From: Acanthosoma haemorrhoidale
Taxonomy: Eukaryota > Arthropoda > Insecta > Hemiptera > Acanthosomatidae
DNA: 64,000 nt
Direction of reading: 5' to 3'
NCBI GenBank assembly: GCA_930367205.1
Contig: OV884009.1
Coordinates: 79,691,189-79,755,188, forward strand
The notes under the pieces were generated by a model. It had not been told where the DNA came from and searched no databases. It saw only the letters and a list, made by a program, of their open reading frames with translations. The first letter of the stretch is position 1, and each line of letters starts with the position of its first letter. Made by a program: the position numbers and the translations under genes. Below are positions 23,467-34,330 of this stretch, piece by piece.

Positions 23467-26400
23467 TTATTCATTCTGATCAGTTCTTGGTAGTATCGCT
23501 AAACGATGGACAGGGCGCTTCAACAATCCATGAGAGGTTCTGACAGTGGCCACCCTTACAACGTTGTCCTTGCCTGGATGCAGTTCTTCGATTCTTCCCA
23601 GTTTCCAATTGAGCGGAGGTGCACTAGGGTCCTGTATGAGTGCCAGTTCTCCCTTCTGCAAAGTCGTTCCGGTGTTTGTCCATTTTGTTCTCGCATGCAG
23701 AGTATGGACGTACTCATCCGACCATCTTCTCCAGAAAATTTGCAATGCATGTTGGATCAATTGCCATCTTGTCAAGCGATTGACGTTTGTATCCTTCAGA
23801 TCTTGTTCTGGTAGGGCTGTTAAAGGGCTGCCAATCAAGAAATGGCCCGGTGTGAGATAATCAAAATCCAAAGGCCTTGTAGAGGTGGAACAAAGGGGTC
23901 TTGAATTCAGGATCGCTTCGATGCGAGCAAAGAGTGTTGTCAGTTCCTCGAAAAAGAAAGCTCTGTTTCCCAAGGTCCTCAACAGAAGAGACTTAGCTGA
24001 CTTTACAGCCGCTTCCCACAATCCTCCAAAGTGAGGGGAAGAAGGTGGGTTGAAATGCCATTGGACTCCTTTATGCGAAGCGTGGTTAGCTATGGATTCC
24101 TTCACGGCATTGGAGTTAAGCCATATGTACAGCTCCTTCAATTCGCGGGCGGCTCCTACAAAGTTGGTACCGCAATCAGAGTAAACATCACTGGGGTGGC
24201 CTCTTCTCGAAATAAATCTTTCGAAGGTCGCCAGAAAGGCATCAGTGGTCAATGCTGAAACCAGCTCTAAGTGAACTGCCTTGACTGCCATGCAGACAAA
24301 CACACAAAGGTAGGCTTTTGATGTGGATGCGTTACGACGCTGACTTAGTTTTATAGTATATGGTCCTGCGTAGTCAACACCTACAGACAAAAATGGTCGC
24401 CCTTGACTGACTCTAGACCAGGGCAAATCGGCCATAAAAGGGTTATTAGGTTTCGCACGCATCTTAAAACATCGAACACAGTTCCAAACCCTCTTTCTTA
24501 TTAAAGACCTTATGGAGAAAATGTAATATTGACGTTGTAAGCTGGCTTGCAGAGCTTTGGGACCCAGATGGAAATTTAATGCATGAACGTGATCAATAAT
24601 TAAGGCAGTTAATGGGGCTTGAGGGGGCAATAGAATAGGATGTTTCGTTTCTTTTGGTAAATCAGCATTCTTCAGTCTTCCGCCCACCCTAAGAAGTCCT
24701 GTTTTGTCTTGGAAAGCTGCCAAAGACTTAAAACGAGTAGAAGTGTTCAATCCTGCCTTAAAGTCAAAATCTTGTCCGAAGTAAATTCGTTGAGTTTCCC
24801 TCAATAAGTAATCAGTGGCACGATTTAGTTCAAAAACAGACAGAGGTCCCAAACTCTTGTGATTCACCTCCTTAGTCTGAATGTTTTTACAAAAACGCCT
24901 AACGTAAGCAGTCACGCGGATAGCTGTACGAAAACTTGAATATTTGGTGATTATCATCGATGCTAGACTCTCCGTTGGTTCGGTGGCTACTAAACATCTA
25001 CTAGCTTCCTTAATCTCAGGTATTTCGGATAATGCCGGGGGCATTGACGGAAGTTCTATGGGATTCAATTTCATCCAGTCAGGGCCATTCCACCATAAAT
25101 TGTTGTCTATCAGATCGCCAATCCTCTGCCCGCGTGATGCTATGTCTGCTGGATTTTGAGCCGACAGAACATGTCCCCATTGAGTGAGCTTGGTATGTGT
25201 TAATATATGCCCTACTCGGTTTGAAACGAAGGTTTTTAATGTTGATGGGTCCCGCCGAAGCCAGGAGAGCACTGTTGTGGAATCCGTAAATAACCATACA
25301 CTTCCAACGCGAGTTTTATTTCGAAACTCTTCCAATGGCCGTAGTAGATTAGTCAGCAGATGCGCAGCACACAGTTCTAATCTTGGGATGGTGATAGTTT
25401 TAATGGGTGCAAGTCGTGTTTTTGACTTCAAAAGAAACGTGCACACCTTCCCTTCAGCGCCTATGGTTCTTATGTAGATTGCAGCAGCGTACCCTCTCTC
25501 TGAAGCATCGCAAAATCCAAACAGAGAGACCTCGGCTGCGGGTAAACAGATCCATCGGGGAATGCTAAGGTTACTAATATTGGTCAGATCGTCCATAAAT
25601 TTTGTCCAGGTACCCACGATATCAGGAGGTAGAATATCGTCCCATCCTATTTTCAAGGTCCAGAGTCTTTGCATCAGAAATTTCGCAACAAAGATGACTG
25701 GAGCAAGGAGACCCAAAGGGTCACAGAGCCGAGCAGTAACAGATAACATTGCTCGCTTTGTAATAGCGGTCTTTGTGGGCTCCACATGGTAACTGAAACT
25801 GTCACATTCCGCATTCCAACGCATACCCAATACCTTGGTAGTGGAATCTTCAGGGGAGAATGCAACTTGTGATTCAGGGGTGTCTAGAATAGTGCTCATT
25901 AGTTCCGCGGAATTGGTCGCCCATTTGTGCACCACAAATCCAGCTGTGCCCAATATATTTATGATCTCATTCTTCAGTTCTAAGGCCTGTTCCACGGAGT
26001 CGTCACCAGTGATGATGTCATCAACGTACACATCAGACTTCAAAATACGTGCTGCCCTAGGAAACCTATGACCTTCGTCTTCAGCTAGTTGTTGAAGAAC
26101 CCTCAACGCCAAAAAGGGGGACGACGCAAGACCATAAGTTAAAGTGTTTAGTTCGTATTTTTGAACTGCTTCTCCTGAAGAAGATCGCCATAAGATATGT
26201 TGAAATCGTCTGTCTTCGGATCTCACCAAAACTTGCCTAAACATTTTGACAATATCCGTACAAAAGGCTATGCGATGGCATCTAAAATTTAGTAAAATAT
26301 ACGCAATGTCTGTTTGCAGTTTCTTGCCAATGAACAAGTTATCATTGAGAGATCCTGTAGAAGTTTTCATGGATGCGTCGAATACAACTCGTATCTTCTC

Positions 26401-28776
26401 TTGCTTTACGGGATCTAAGCCTCGCTTGAAAATGGCATGATGGGGAATCACATATGAGGATGAGCTGTTAGTAGGTTCCATATGTCCGAGTGTTAAGTAA
26501 TCCTCCATGAACTCTACGTAATGCCTTTTAAGGTCAATGTTTCGAGAAAATTTAGACTCCAGGCCGAAAAATCTTCTTGACGCCTGGCTATCAGCATTCG
26601 GAAATGTTTTATCTGGGTTGCGTAGTGGTAATGCGACCACATACCGCCCTGAAGGTAATCTTAGGTGGTTTGTTTTAAAATGCTCCTCGCATTTAACCTC
26701 GTCTGGGTGCTGGCAATCTGGAACGAATGCTTCCTCGATCTCCCAGAAGTCTCTCAAAATTTGATCAGAACATTGAAATTCAGTAATAGACAGGCAAGAT
26801 CCTTTCTCTCGATTTGAAATAACAGGAGGCGTTCCCATGACTACATGTCCAAATATTGTCGGAAGAGCACCGAAATTGTTGGTAATTCTAGACGTGGGTT
26901 CGTCCATCACGAGTATTTGAAGAAACAAGTCAGATCCTAGCAGAAAATCAATGGGTCTAGACTCCCAAAATTCAGGATCTGCTAATTGAATATTCTGAAA
27001 ACAGTTTCGTAGCGAAGGGTTCAGTGATATGGTCGGTAAGCTAGAGGTGATGACTGGCATAACCAATGCCTTGGTCTCAAGTGTTACCACCTCGTTTTGC
27101 AATGGACTGAGTTGGCAATTAACCATCCCTCTCGTTGCTGACAATTGGACCAGCCCAATACCCGACAAAAGGGTTTTTCCCGGCAAAGGCTGAAACCCAA
27201 GTCTTTTAGCACATTCAGTGGTAATAACTGAAAATTGCGAACCAGAATCAATCACTATTCTGATCTCCCGCTTGATACCACTACAGTCCCGGATGTTGAC
27301 GATAGCGGTACCCAATAGAACTGTTCGTCTTCCAGATGTAGCTCCAACTAGGCCATCAGCAGGAGATGCCTCACTTGTAGTGGCCGCTGCCGTCACTGGC
27401 CGGGGCGCGTATGAGGTCCTCAAAGCCTGCCCATCTGTCACGGGGTTGGCATCGTTGAACGCGCTATGGAGAGCGGAATGGTGCCTTTTCTGACATGTCA
27501 AACACGATTTGTCAGAGCTACACCGATTATAAGTATGGCCCTTACGAAGACAGTTATAACAAAGCTGATTCTTCTTGGCTAATTCATATTTCTCTGACGC
27601 TGGCAATCGTCTAAACGAAAAACATCGAAATAACAGATGGGCTCCTTTACAATGTGGACATCGGTCTAAATTTCCTTGCTCGTGTGAATGCGATTTATCT
27701 GCAGATTTTGGTTCAAAAGTGGCAAGAACCTTGCCCCGTCGCATTGTGTTCGGTGCGAACCTATCAGAAGAGGGCTTAGGTGAGACTGAGTCAGCAAGCT
27801 CTAGAACTTGACATCTTTGGTGAATAAAGCTAACAAGAGATTCATAAGTGGGGAATTCTTGTCCTTGTTGCTTCTCCTCATAAAGCTGCCTTGTTTCTGG
27901 GTGCAATGCCTCCAGTGCAATGTGAAGTTTGAGGAAATCAGCTTCATTGGGTATGCCAAGAGCCTTTATAGCAGAAAAGTTCTCTGCAACATTCTTTAAG
28001 AAGGATCGCAAATGAGTTAGTGCACCACCTTGTGCATTTGATGATTTAAACTGTCTTATTTTCTGCATATAAGCTGCACCAAGGACTCTTTTATTATCGT
28101 AACGCATTTTCAAGGCATTCCATGCTTCGCTATAGTTCAATTCAGAAATCGAAAATGCTGAAACTATCTGCAGCGGCTCTCCGGCAAGTCTGGCAATGAG
28201 ATGTTGGAATTTCTCTACCGCACTAATACCCCCTTCGTCATGTATTAGCGAAACAAATAAATCACGAAACTGAGGCCATTTTAATATATCCCCGTCAAAC
28301 GATGGGATTTGAATTTTAGGTAATCTGGAACGATTAAAAGAACTTGCAGAGCCATCCAGAATTGAAGTCTCGTTCAGCCTGAAAGTTTGGGTTAGTGGGT
28401 TTTGCGTCACAGAGGGTAAAGGATTCATGATCGTCTCAAAAACAGAGTGACAGACACTGACATGAACCTTTATTTTGGCCAAATATTTGTCCTCATATGG
28501 AAAGGTTCCCTCCTTTCCCTGCGAGAGCAGCAATTCATAAAGCTGATCCCATGCAGCTATAACATCCTTAAACAAGGAATCCAGCATTTTGTATCTTCCT
28601 CTAAATGCATCAAATTTAGTCCTGTCCTTCTCAACTTCTTTGGCTTCCTGGGCCATCGTCGAGATATCCGTGTAAAGTGTTGTAATTTTATGTTTTAGTA
28701 CTACTACTCGTTGATCTGGCGTTAATTCAGCCATTTTACCAAGGAAAAACTTCTTTCTGGAAGTTAAAACGAGCAA
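23467..28776 (-). CDS. BEL/Pao gag-pol polyprotein, intact
   Basis: 1,769 residues in one frame. N-terminal gag with a DUF1759-like region at about 150-300 (LPKIQIPSFDGD..), three Cys/His knuckle motifs (373-385, 405-419, 424-437), retropepsin-like DUF1758 protease with DSGS at 510, RT with FCTD (D841) and YVDD (917-920), RNase H with D1090, E1134, D1165 and D1211, integrase zinc finger H1398/H1403/C1433/C1436, integrase core D1468, D1534 and E1588, and a C-terminal DUF5641-like region (about 1640-1762) starting PGHFLIG. Every catalytic residue is present. The first ATG is at 28776, but MAELTPDQ at 28734 is an equally likely start. It replicates the element's RNA and inserts the cDNA. There is no env. 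GC and codon use are richer than the surroundings, as expected for a young insert. Confidence 0.96.
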   Translation of the reverse strand: MLVLTSRKKFFLGKMAELTPDQRVVVLKHKITTLYTDISTMAQEAKEVEKDRTKFDAFRGRYKMLDSLFKDVIAAWDQLYELLLSQGKEGTFPYEDKYLAKIKVHVSVCHSVFETIMNPLPSVTQNPLTQTFRLNETSILDGSASSFNRSRLPKIQIPSFDGDILKWPQFRDLFVSLIHDEGGISAVEKFQHLIARLAGEPLQIVSAFSISELNYSEAWNALKMRYDNKRVLGAAYMQKIRQFKSSNAQGGALTHLRSFLKNVAENFSAIKALGIPNEADFLKLHIALEALHPETRQLYEEKQQGQEFPTYESLVSFIHQRCQVLELADSVSPKPSSDRFAPNTMRRGKVLATFEPKSADKSHSHEQGNLDRCPHCKGAHLLFRCFSFRRLPASEKYELAKKNQLCYNCLRKGHTYNRCSSDKSCLTCQKRHHSALHSAFNDANPVTDGQALRTSYAPRPVTAAATTSEASPADGLVGATSGRRTVLLGTAIVNIRDCSGIKREIRIVIDSGSQFSVITTECAKRLGFQPLPGKTLLSGIGLVQLSATRGMVNCQLSPLQNEVVTLETKALVMPVITSSLPTISLNPSLRNCFQNIQLADPEFWESRPIDFLLGSDLFLQILVMDEPTSRITNNFGALPTIFGHVVMGTPPVISNREKGSCLSITEFQCSDQILRDFWEIEEAFVPDCQHPDEVKCEEHFKTNHLRLPSGRYVVALPLRNPDKTFPNADSQASRRFFGLESKFSRNIDLKRHYVEFMEDYLTLGHMEPTNSSSSYVIPHHAIFKRGLDPVKQEKIRVVFDASMKTSTGSLNDNLFIGKKLQTDIAYILLNFRCHRIAFCTDIVKMFRQVLVRSEDRRFQHILWRSSSGEAVQKYELNTLTYGLASSPFLALRVLQQLAEDEGHRFPRAARILKSDVYVDDIITGDDSVEQALELKNEIINILGTAGFVVHKWATNSAELMSTILDTPESQVAFSPEDSTTKVLGMRWNAECDSFSYHVEPTKTAITKRAMLSVTARLCDPLGLLAPVIFVAKFLMQRLWTLKIGWDDILPPDIVGTWTKFMDDLTNISNLSIPRWICLPAAEVSLFGFCDASERGYAAAIYIRTIGAEGKVCTFLLKSKTRLAPIKTITIPRLELCAAHLLTNLLRPLEEFRNKTRVGSVWLFTDSTTVLSWLRRDPSTLKTFVSNRVGHILTHTKLTQWGHVLSAQNPADIASRGQRIGDLIDNNLWWNGPDWMKLNPIELPSMPPALSEIPEIKEASRCLVATEPTESLASMIITKYSSFRTAIRVTAYVRRFCKNIQTKEVNHKSLGPLSVFELNRATDYLLRETQRIYFGQDFDFKAGLNTSTRFKSLAAFQDKTGLLRVGGRLKNADLPKETKHPILLPPQAPLTALIIDHVHALNFHLGPKALQASLQRQYYIFSIRSLIRKRVWNCVRCFKMRAKPNNPFMADLPWSRVSQGRPFLSVGVDYAGPYTIKLSQRRNASTSKAYLCVFVCMAVKAVHLELVSALTTDAFLATFERFISRRGHPSDVYSDCGTNFVGAARELKELYIWLNSNAVKESIANHASHKGVQWHFNPPSSPHFGGLWEAAVKSAKSLLLRTLGNRAFFFEELTTLFARIEAILNSRPLCSTSTRPLDFDYLTPGHFLIGSPLTALPEQDLKDTNVNRLTRWQLIQHALQIFWRRWSDEYVHTLHARTKWTNTGTTLQKGELALIQDPSAPPLNWKLGRIEELHPGKDNVVRVATVRTSHGLLKRPVHRLAILPRTDQNE

Positions 28777-28781
28777 AATCC

Positions 28782-28798
28782 GGCGACCCGGAGGACCA
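28782..28798 (-). other. primer-binding site of BEL/Pao element
   Basis: Two bases inside the 5' LTR the minus strand reads TGGTCCTCCGGGTCGCC. TGG is the complement of a tRNA CCA end. The rest would pair with a tRNA 3' end, but I could not assign the tRNA. Confidence 0.65.
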
Positions 28799-28800
28799 AA

Positions 28801-29912
28801 TGTTGAGAACGCGGAGCAGAGTTAGTTATTTGACCCTGAAATCCTCGATTCTCCAAAGTTTTCGCCGGCTTCAATGGTTTTGCAAGTTTGAAGACGTCCA
28901 GCAGCAGCCCCGACAAAATGCTAATTGTGGAAATAAAAGACAGAAAAGGAACAAGGAAAATAATGGATGCAAACTAAAGTAATGAATAAGTACGAAGACG
29001 AGCTGAAATAAAAAGAGAAACCGCTCATTCATAGAAACTGCGACTCACCATCACAGTTGAAAATAACCATCAAAATATTGGCCAGACTTCCAATTAATAT
29101 TACAGCCTATATGCCAGAAGGAAATTGTTAAACTTAATTTAATTTTAAATATAAATGAAGAAACTGAATAAAAACCAAATATTAAAGCAAAACAAATACA
29201 TCTTTATTCAGTAAACTTAATACTAAACTTAATAATACTTCATGAATAAGAAAATAAACAAATGATTATCGATTGTTAATTCACAAATGAGAGAGAGAGA
29301 GAGAGAGTCGTTAATCGGTACCTTACGCGTCGGGTTGAGTTTACCATAGCCAGGTAGAAGGCTCGTAATCAGTTCAATCCAGTCAGTTGAGACTTAAAAC
29401 ATCCGTAGATCAGCTACAGTGCAATACTGGAATTAAAGATGAAACACGCCGTCTGGTTGATCTTCATATTATGGCACAAACTTGAGCGCAACTGAATAGC
29501 ATTGGGCGCTAAGCGAGAAAAATGAAGACGGAAAAATGTTCAATCTCGAGTGTCAAACAAACATGAACGGGACACAAGTCGAGAATCATGAAATTCACAA
29601 TTTCAATGTGATCGGCGTGACGGTTCACAGACGACTACTGATCCCCGGGGATCAAAACACTTATAAATACGCACCGTTGAACCCTGTTTACAAACATTGT
29701 TATCAGTGCCTCTCTCTCTCTCCCCCCTCTCCCTCTCTCCTGTCTGCATCAAACGAAATATTAGTAAATACATACTATTACTACTTATTAATATACAATA
29801 TGTTATCGAGCATTCCTCGTATTAATAACATTATCTAACTAGGAAATACATAATGAACATAATTAAATGAATCGAATCTCTATGAATGATCGGCTAAATG
29901 ATAAGTTAAACA
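28801..29912 (-). repeat. 5' LTR of BEL/Pao element
   Basis: 1,112 bp, the same sequence as the 3' LTR apart from two substitutions and a (GA)n run of 19 instead of 21 bases. It carries the promoter that would drive gag-pol transcription leftwards. Confidence 0.97.
29637..29669 (-). promoter_or_regulatory. predicted LTR promoter: TATA box and initiator
   Basis: On the minus strand TATTTATAA (29669 to 29661) lies 30 bases before the A (29639) of TCAGT, a canonical arthropod initiator. The initiator overlaps one end of the 16-base palindrome TGATCCCCGGGGATCA. Start at 29639 would end U3 and begin R. Prediction only. Confidence 0.6.
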
Positions 29913-29917
29913 CATAC
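29913..29917. repeat. target site duplication CATAC (right)
   Basis: Exact match to 22322-22326. The empty site would read ..AATACATACTAACTG.. Confidence 0.95.
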
Positions 29918-30589
29918 TAACTGTCATAAACAAATAGATTATATAGTTCGTTATAGCAAACATGCCTGAATGTAATTGAACACGAACCACTGCCCAAAGA
30001 CCCAACAAATATGAGACGGACTTATACAAAACCACTACTATTTAAAGTTGCTTGGGCAAAAGAAACTGGACAATGAGCTGGACTGAATGGAGTTATAACA
30101 GCTCCCAGAAACTTAGATATTCCAGTAATTTAATCAAATATATATTTGAATGTAAATAATTTAAATACCTACTTCACTAACAGGCTTGAATTCATTATGG
30201 CTGGGAAAATGGGGAAACAGACACAAAAATTCATAACACCTTTTTTTTTTTAAATCTTTATTTGAAAGCACAATACAGTCCAGGATTCACCCAAAAATCG
30301 CCAGGGGGAGAATGAAGCAGAAATTAAGGATATACCCCACGTTGCCTCTGCAATTACTTTACTAATAGTGTTTCGGCAGTAGCGGCAAATTGTTTGCAAT
30401 CCGCAAATCTACTCACTTTATATAATTACTTGCTGGTTCTTCCCCTGAAGGACTATAAAATTAATTGGTAAAACATAAATGAGGAAAGCAAGAAATGGTA
30501 AACCGAAATAATTCTTCCAATAAAAGATTTTCAGATTTATTGTCACACTATCCTTTCCCTTTATACATAAATAAATTATCAAAAAAAAA
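29918..30589. other. intergenic, no gene recognised
   Basis: Continuation of the pre-insertion locus with a T-run at 30240-30252. Possibly the A-tail of a minus-strand retroposon, but no body was recognised. Confidence 0.4.
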
Positions 30590-30681
30590 AAAACAAATGT
30601 TTAAATTGCTGTTTAAAAATAAAAAATAAACCAATTATTAAAATTATTAAATTTATATTTGCCTTTTATTTAGAGCGCTAA
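30590..30681. repeat. direct repeat, copy 1
   Basis: Sequence from AATGTTTAAATTGCTG to ATTTAGAGCGCTAAC, repeated at 31166-31250 with a few differences and a short deletion. It brackets about 490 bases. Confidence 0.75.
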
Positions 30682-31165
30682 CATAATACGACCTGAAGAC
30701 TGGAGATTTGCAGTGCGTGGATGTGGTCGATGTCGAGATGGAAGTGAACAACACTTCGACGGGAGCTGATGACAGATGATTGTCTGTGAGCGGTCGTCTC
30801 TTGAAGTGTCCAATAGGTGTCTCGGTCGAGAAATGTCGCTCCCTCAGGATCTCTTCTCGATTAGACGTAACCAAATTCACAGAAAAACCACCCTTTTTCT
30901 GCAACGCACTGACTCAGTTTTAACAGTCCAGTGGTCGTGGGTTTCGTGGCCGTGTCTAACATACAACTGGTGTTGGTTAAGTAAGAGTCAATCCTCTTTA
31001 TGTAAACAAAGCTTGCACTGAAACACTTGGTGTTATTCGAGTCTACCGATAACGCAATTCTAAATCTAATCTTTAAACATTCACGTTTTGTAACAAATAA
31101 TAATTTTTCTCCTTCATTCTTAACATTATGGCATAATTAAAACTGTTAAAGTTTGAAAAAAAATC

Positions 31166-31250
31166 AATGTTTAAGTTGCTGTTTAAAAATAACAAATAAA
31201 CCAATTATTAAAACTAAATTTATATTTTCTTTTTATTTAGAGCGCTAACA
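31166..31250. repeat. direct repeat, copy 2
   Basis: Matches 30590-30681, including the shared end AGAGCGCTAAC. The intervening sequence has no recognised gene. Confidence 0.75.
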
Positions 31251-31359
31251 AATAGATACTAGCAGTGAGATTGAAACAGAGCGCGATAGCTGCAGACGCT
31301 CGGGATACGAGGGGTGAATATTCCAGTGCCTGGAAAGATTCGACATATCGGGGCTAAAT

Positions 31360-31998
31360 GCAGGTAATCTCTAGAACACTCCCACTTCTATCTCATCTCC
31401 GAATAGGCTTGTAGGGATATGTGGAGCTATATAGCGATCTTGCAGGGGGTTTAGGATGTTTGGATAATTTTGTATGGAATTTTGAAAATTTAGAGAAGAC
31501 GTGTTCAAAGGTAGTCGGTATATCAGTATGGAGGGTTTTATTGATGACATATAATGGGGCATTTAATATTTTTCTGTGAAATTTGATTGCGGTGATAAGA
31601 TGCGCTTTATGTTCCAGTGATTTCATAGAGTTATGGTCCGTAAGTCTACTTGGTTTTACTTAGGTCCAAGTAATGCTGCTTTTGAAATCGGTATTTTGCT
31701 TTCTATTGAGAGGTGAGATTTTCTGTTCAGCAGTCAATATAGTAGCCCAAAACGTCGATTGAACTCTTGTCTTTTTAACCTCATGGGTGAGTTCTAAGTT
31801 TCTCTTTTGTCGAAGTGGAATCCAAGGTACTGTGTCAGATGTCGGAAGGAGTAGTGCGTTAAAGAAGACTGGTGGACAGGATCTACGTCGTAAGGCAAAA
31901 TTAATGTGAGTGGACACACCTTCATTAATATTCGCCATTGCTCAATATTGGTGAGGTGAATTTGGAGGTTATGCGATGCTGGATCAGGATACAAATGG
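31360..31998 (-). pseudogene. LINE ORF2 C-terminal remnant (Jockey-like, diverged LINE-A relative)
   Basis: Minus-strand frames give LQIHLTNIEQWRILMKV, CPPVFFNALLLP, then after frame changes ILNAPLYVINKTLHTDIP and HPKPPARS. These align with the region after the reverse-transcriptase domain of Jockey-like LINEs (QW..WRIKVN.. CP.V..N...IP, then APWYV.N..I..D). At least two frameshifts. Older than the copies at 35.5 and 37.4 kb. Confidence 0.8.
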
Positions 31999-31999
31999 A

Positions 32000-34330
32000 T
32001 TCAGAGGAATGGTGTGCATACCGCATTTAAGTATAGTTACATTGGCAACAAACAGCTTTGGGCTGTATTTTAAACTACACAAACAGTAACAAGACGCAGT
32101 GAAGTTTACAGTTACATATTACAAAATTTGACCTTGTCCCTTCATATCTGAACAAACCTATTTAATTTACGGCTGTACTCATAACAGAAAAATACTAAAA
32201 GATGCAATTGGACAAAATAAAGATATCAAGCCAGTAATGGAGCCACTCATCCTATAAAGTACAACAAAACATTTTAAGTATGTGAAGAAATATTCCGTTC
32301 ATATTTTTATTTGAATTTTTAACTTGAATAAATTAAAAACCGTTATGATTGTCACTCTCTAGTCCCGTTGCTTAAAAGTTCCTAGTTTTGTCTGCTGTCT
32401 ATAGTATAAGTTTAAAGTTTCATTACAATTATAATTATTTTTCTTGTAGTTTCCAACATAATGGCATTTATAAAGATGGGGAAAGAAGGTTCTTATAATT
32501 GACTCTACCACTCAATTCGAAACTAACGATTGAGAAGAGAGAAACACGAAAAACGCAGCATTCACCAAAATAAAAAATCCGGGATGAGTTTAGTAACCGA
32601 GAATGACAAGTGACAAGTGAAGATTGGAATCGGGGCAAGAATATTTTGGACTCAATCGGTGGTAGTAAACAAAAGACCCAACAAATTATACAACGCGGCT
32701 TAAACACCATTCATTAAGAAGTTAGTAGTGTGAATGAAATAGGTATATGTTCCTAAATTATTTTGGCACAAGAAATCATGTAGATCAGGGTTTGTTTTAT
32801 GATCGGTTGGCCATTATTTAGTAGTGCCCACGGAAACGGAGCAACTTTCAAAGATGTGAGTGATAACATCAAATCACGTCCTCGGGTGCTAGTGATTCTC
32901 TAACGGTAATCTCACGATTGGCATGCTCACTAATGACAAATGTACATGCTAATGTCCAGTTTCATCCAGGTCATTTGGTTACGGAGTATACGATCTCTTG
33001 TTATTTTCTTAAAAGCTCTTTTGAGGTATCACATCTCTCAGGGTTGTAAATGGCCTCGCACAGGTCAATACTGGGGCAAAGGGTGCTTTAAAAACGGTCA
33101 CCTTTCTTTAGTGTTATGAGGCAACCGTATACAATTAAAACAAAGAAGGTGGTTCCTTCAAGAAAAGGCAGAACTAAAGGAACCTTTTAATGTCTCAGCA
33201 TTAATATAATCAGTGGTCTTATCAGGATTAATTATTATTTTTGGTATTACTAGATGGGACCCAGGGCTCTACTGGCTTCATGAGCCAGTTTCCAAAGAAG
33301 TGTCTTCTCACACAGGGCAGGATTTTAGAACCTCATCCATGATAATTATAAAAAGAAACAAACTTGAAATGTCTCCCAGGCGTACTCAACTATTATTGAA
33401 GAATCTAGGCTACCTCCATTTGGTTTGAAGCAACACTTTTCCCCTTTCAGCTAGGATTCAACTAAAGGTCATACATAGTCTGCTTCACTTATAATAATAA
33501 TTTTTAATTACTATCGACTGATGCTAATAGTATAACTCTGTTGTTGTAGCCTAACTTGCTTAAGAAGTATTCTTTGGTGGGAGAGTCTGGCGGGGTAAGC
33601 CTCGTTGCTCCCGACCCTTCCACCACTTCGTTGGAGGAATTCCCTCGGGAACAGGTGGGGGACTTATATTATTTTATTCGTGTGCAATATAAGTAGTTTT
33701 CAGTTATCTTAGTGATTGGTGCTAAATTAACAAAATAAATATGAGTACCGTCTTCTTCTCAATCCTACAATCGGTAAATGGATGTATGTCACGACGTTGT
33801 CAGCGAGAGTTGCGAGGTGAAGGTTCCTGACGACGGCACCTAGAGCTCTCTATTGTCTTAGCTGATACGTCTGGATATTTGGCAATACCGTGGATCAGAT
33901 TATCAGGAAAAGGTATAATTATATTTCATTTAAAATGAAAAGCTTCGTTATTCAATATTATTTGTTATTGCTAATTTGGAAACAAATCTGATATTTGTGA
34001 TTTTCATCTTCTGGAGCGTTTACAAAATTTGAAATCGATTGGCTAGATTTCATCCAATTTTTGTGTTTTCTAAAACCTACTATTTTTTTTTTCTTTCATA
34101 GCCCCTTTAAATTTACAGATAATTATATATAATTATAGATCCTGAGGCGAATCTATTTACATATTATTTTTGTATTTCCTGTAGCATCGCTACGTTATAT
34201 ACAGTTCTTGTTATTTTATAAAAAATATATAATGAATAAACAAGTATAATGATACACATTATACGTGACTGGGCTAAACTGACTAATAAAGGTGATGGGG
34301 CTCACCTTTTTGATCAAACTTAAAACTAAT
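32000..34330. other. intergenic, no gene recognised
   Basis: AT-rich with a more GC-rich patch at 33570-33660. Short frames at 32468-32710 and 33213-33428 show no recognisable protein pattern. Confidence 0.4.

Larger units (their letters stand above)
22327..29912 (-). mobile_element. complete BEL/Pao LTR retrotransposon
   Basis: A 7,586-bp element reading right to left: 5' LTR (28801-29912), primer-binding site, one gag-pol frame, polypurine tract, 3' LTR (22327-23440), flanked by the 5-bp duplication CATAC. The domain order gag, protease, RT, RNase H, integrase, with DUF1759/DUF1758-type modules, identifies BEL/Pao. No env-like frame follows pol. The two LTRs differ only by two adjacent-region substitutions (TCGACC / ACGACT near 23160 and 29631) and one GA unit, so the insertion is very recent. 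All parts needed for autonomous movement are visible and unbroken. Confidence 0.96.

Noticed and set aside
23506..28698. Many plus-strand frames of 60-104 codons inside the retrotransposon
   Set aside because: Shadows of the minus-strand gag-pol frame, whose domains and catalytic motifs are unambiguous.
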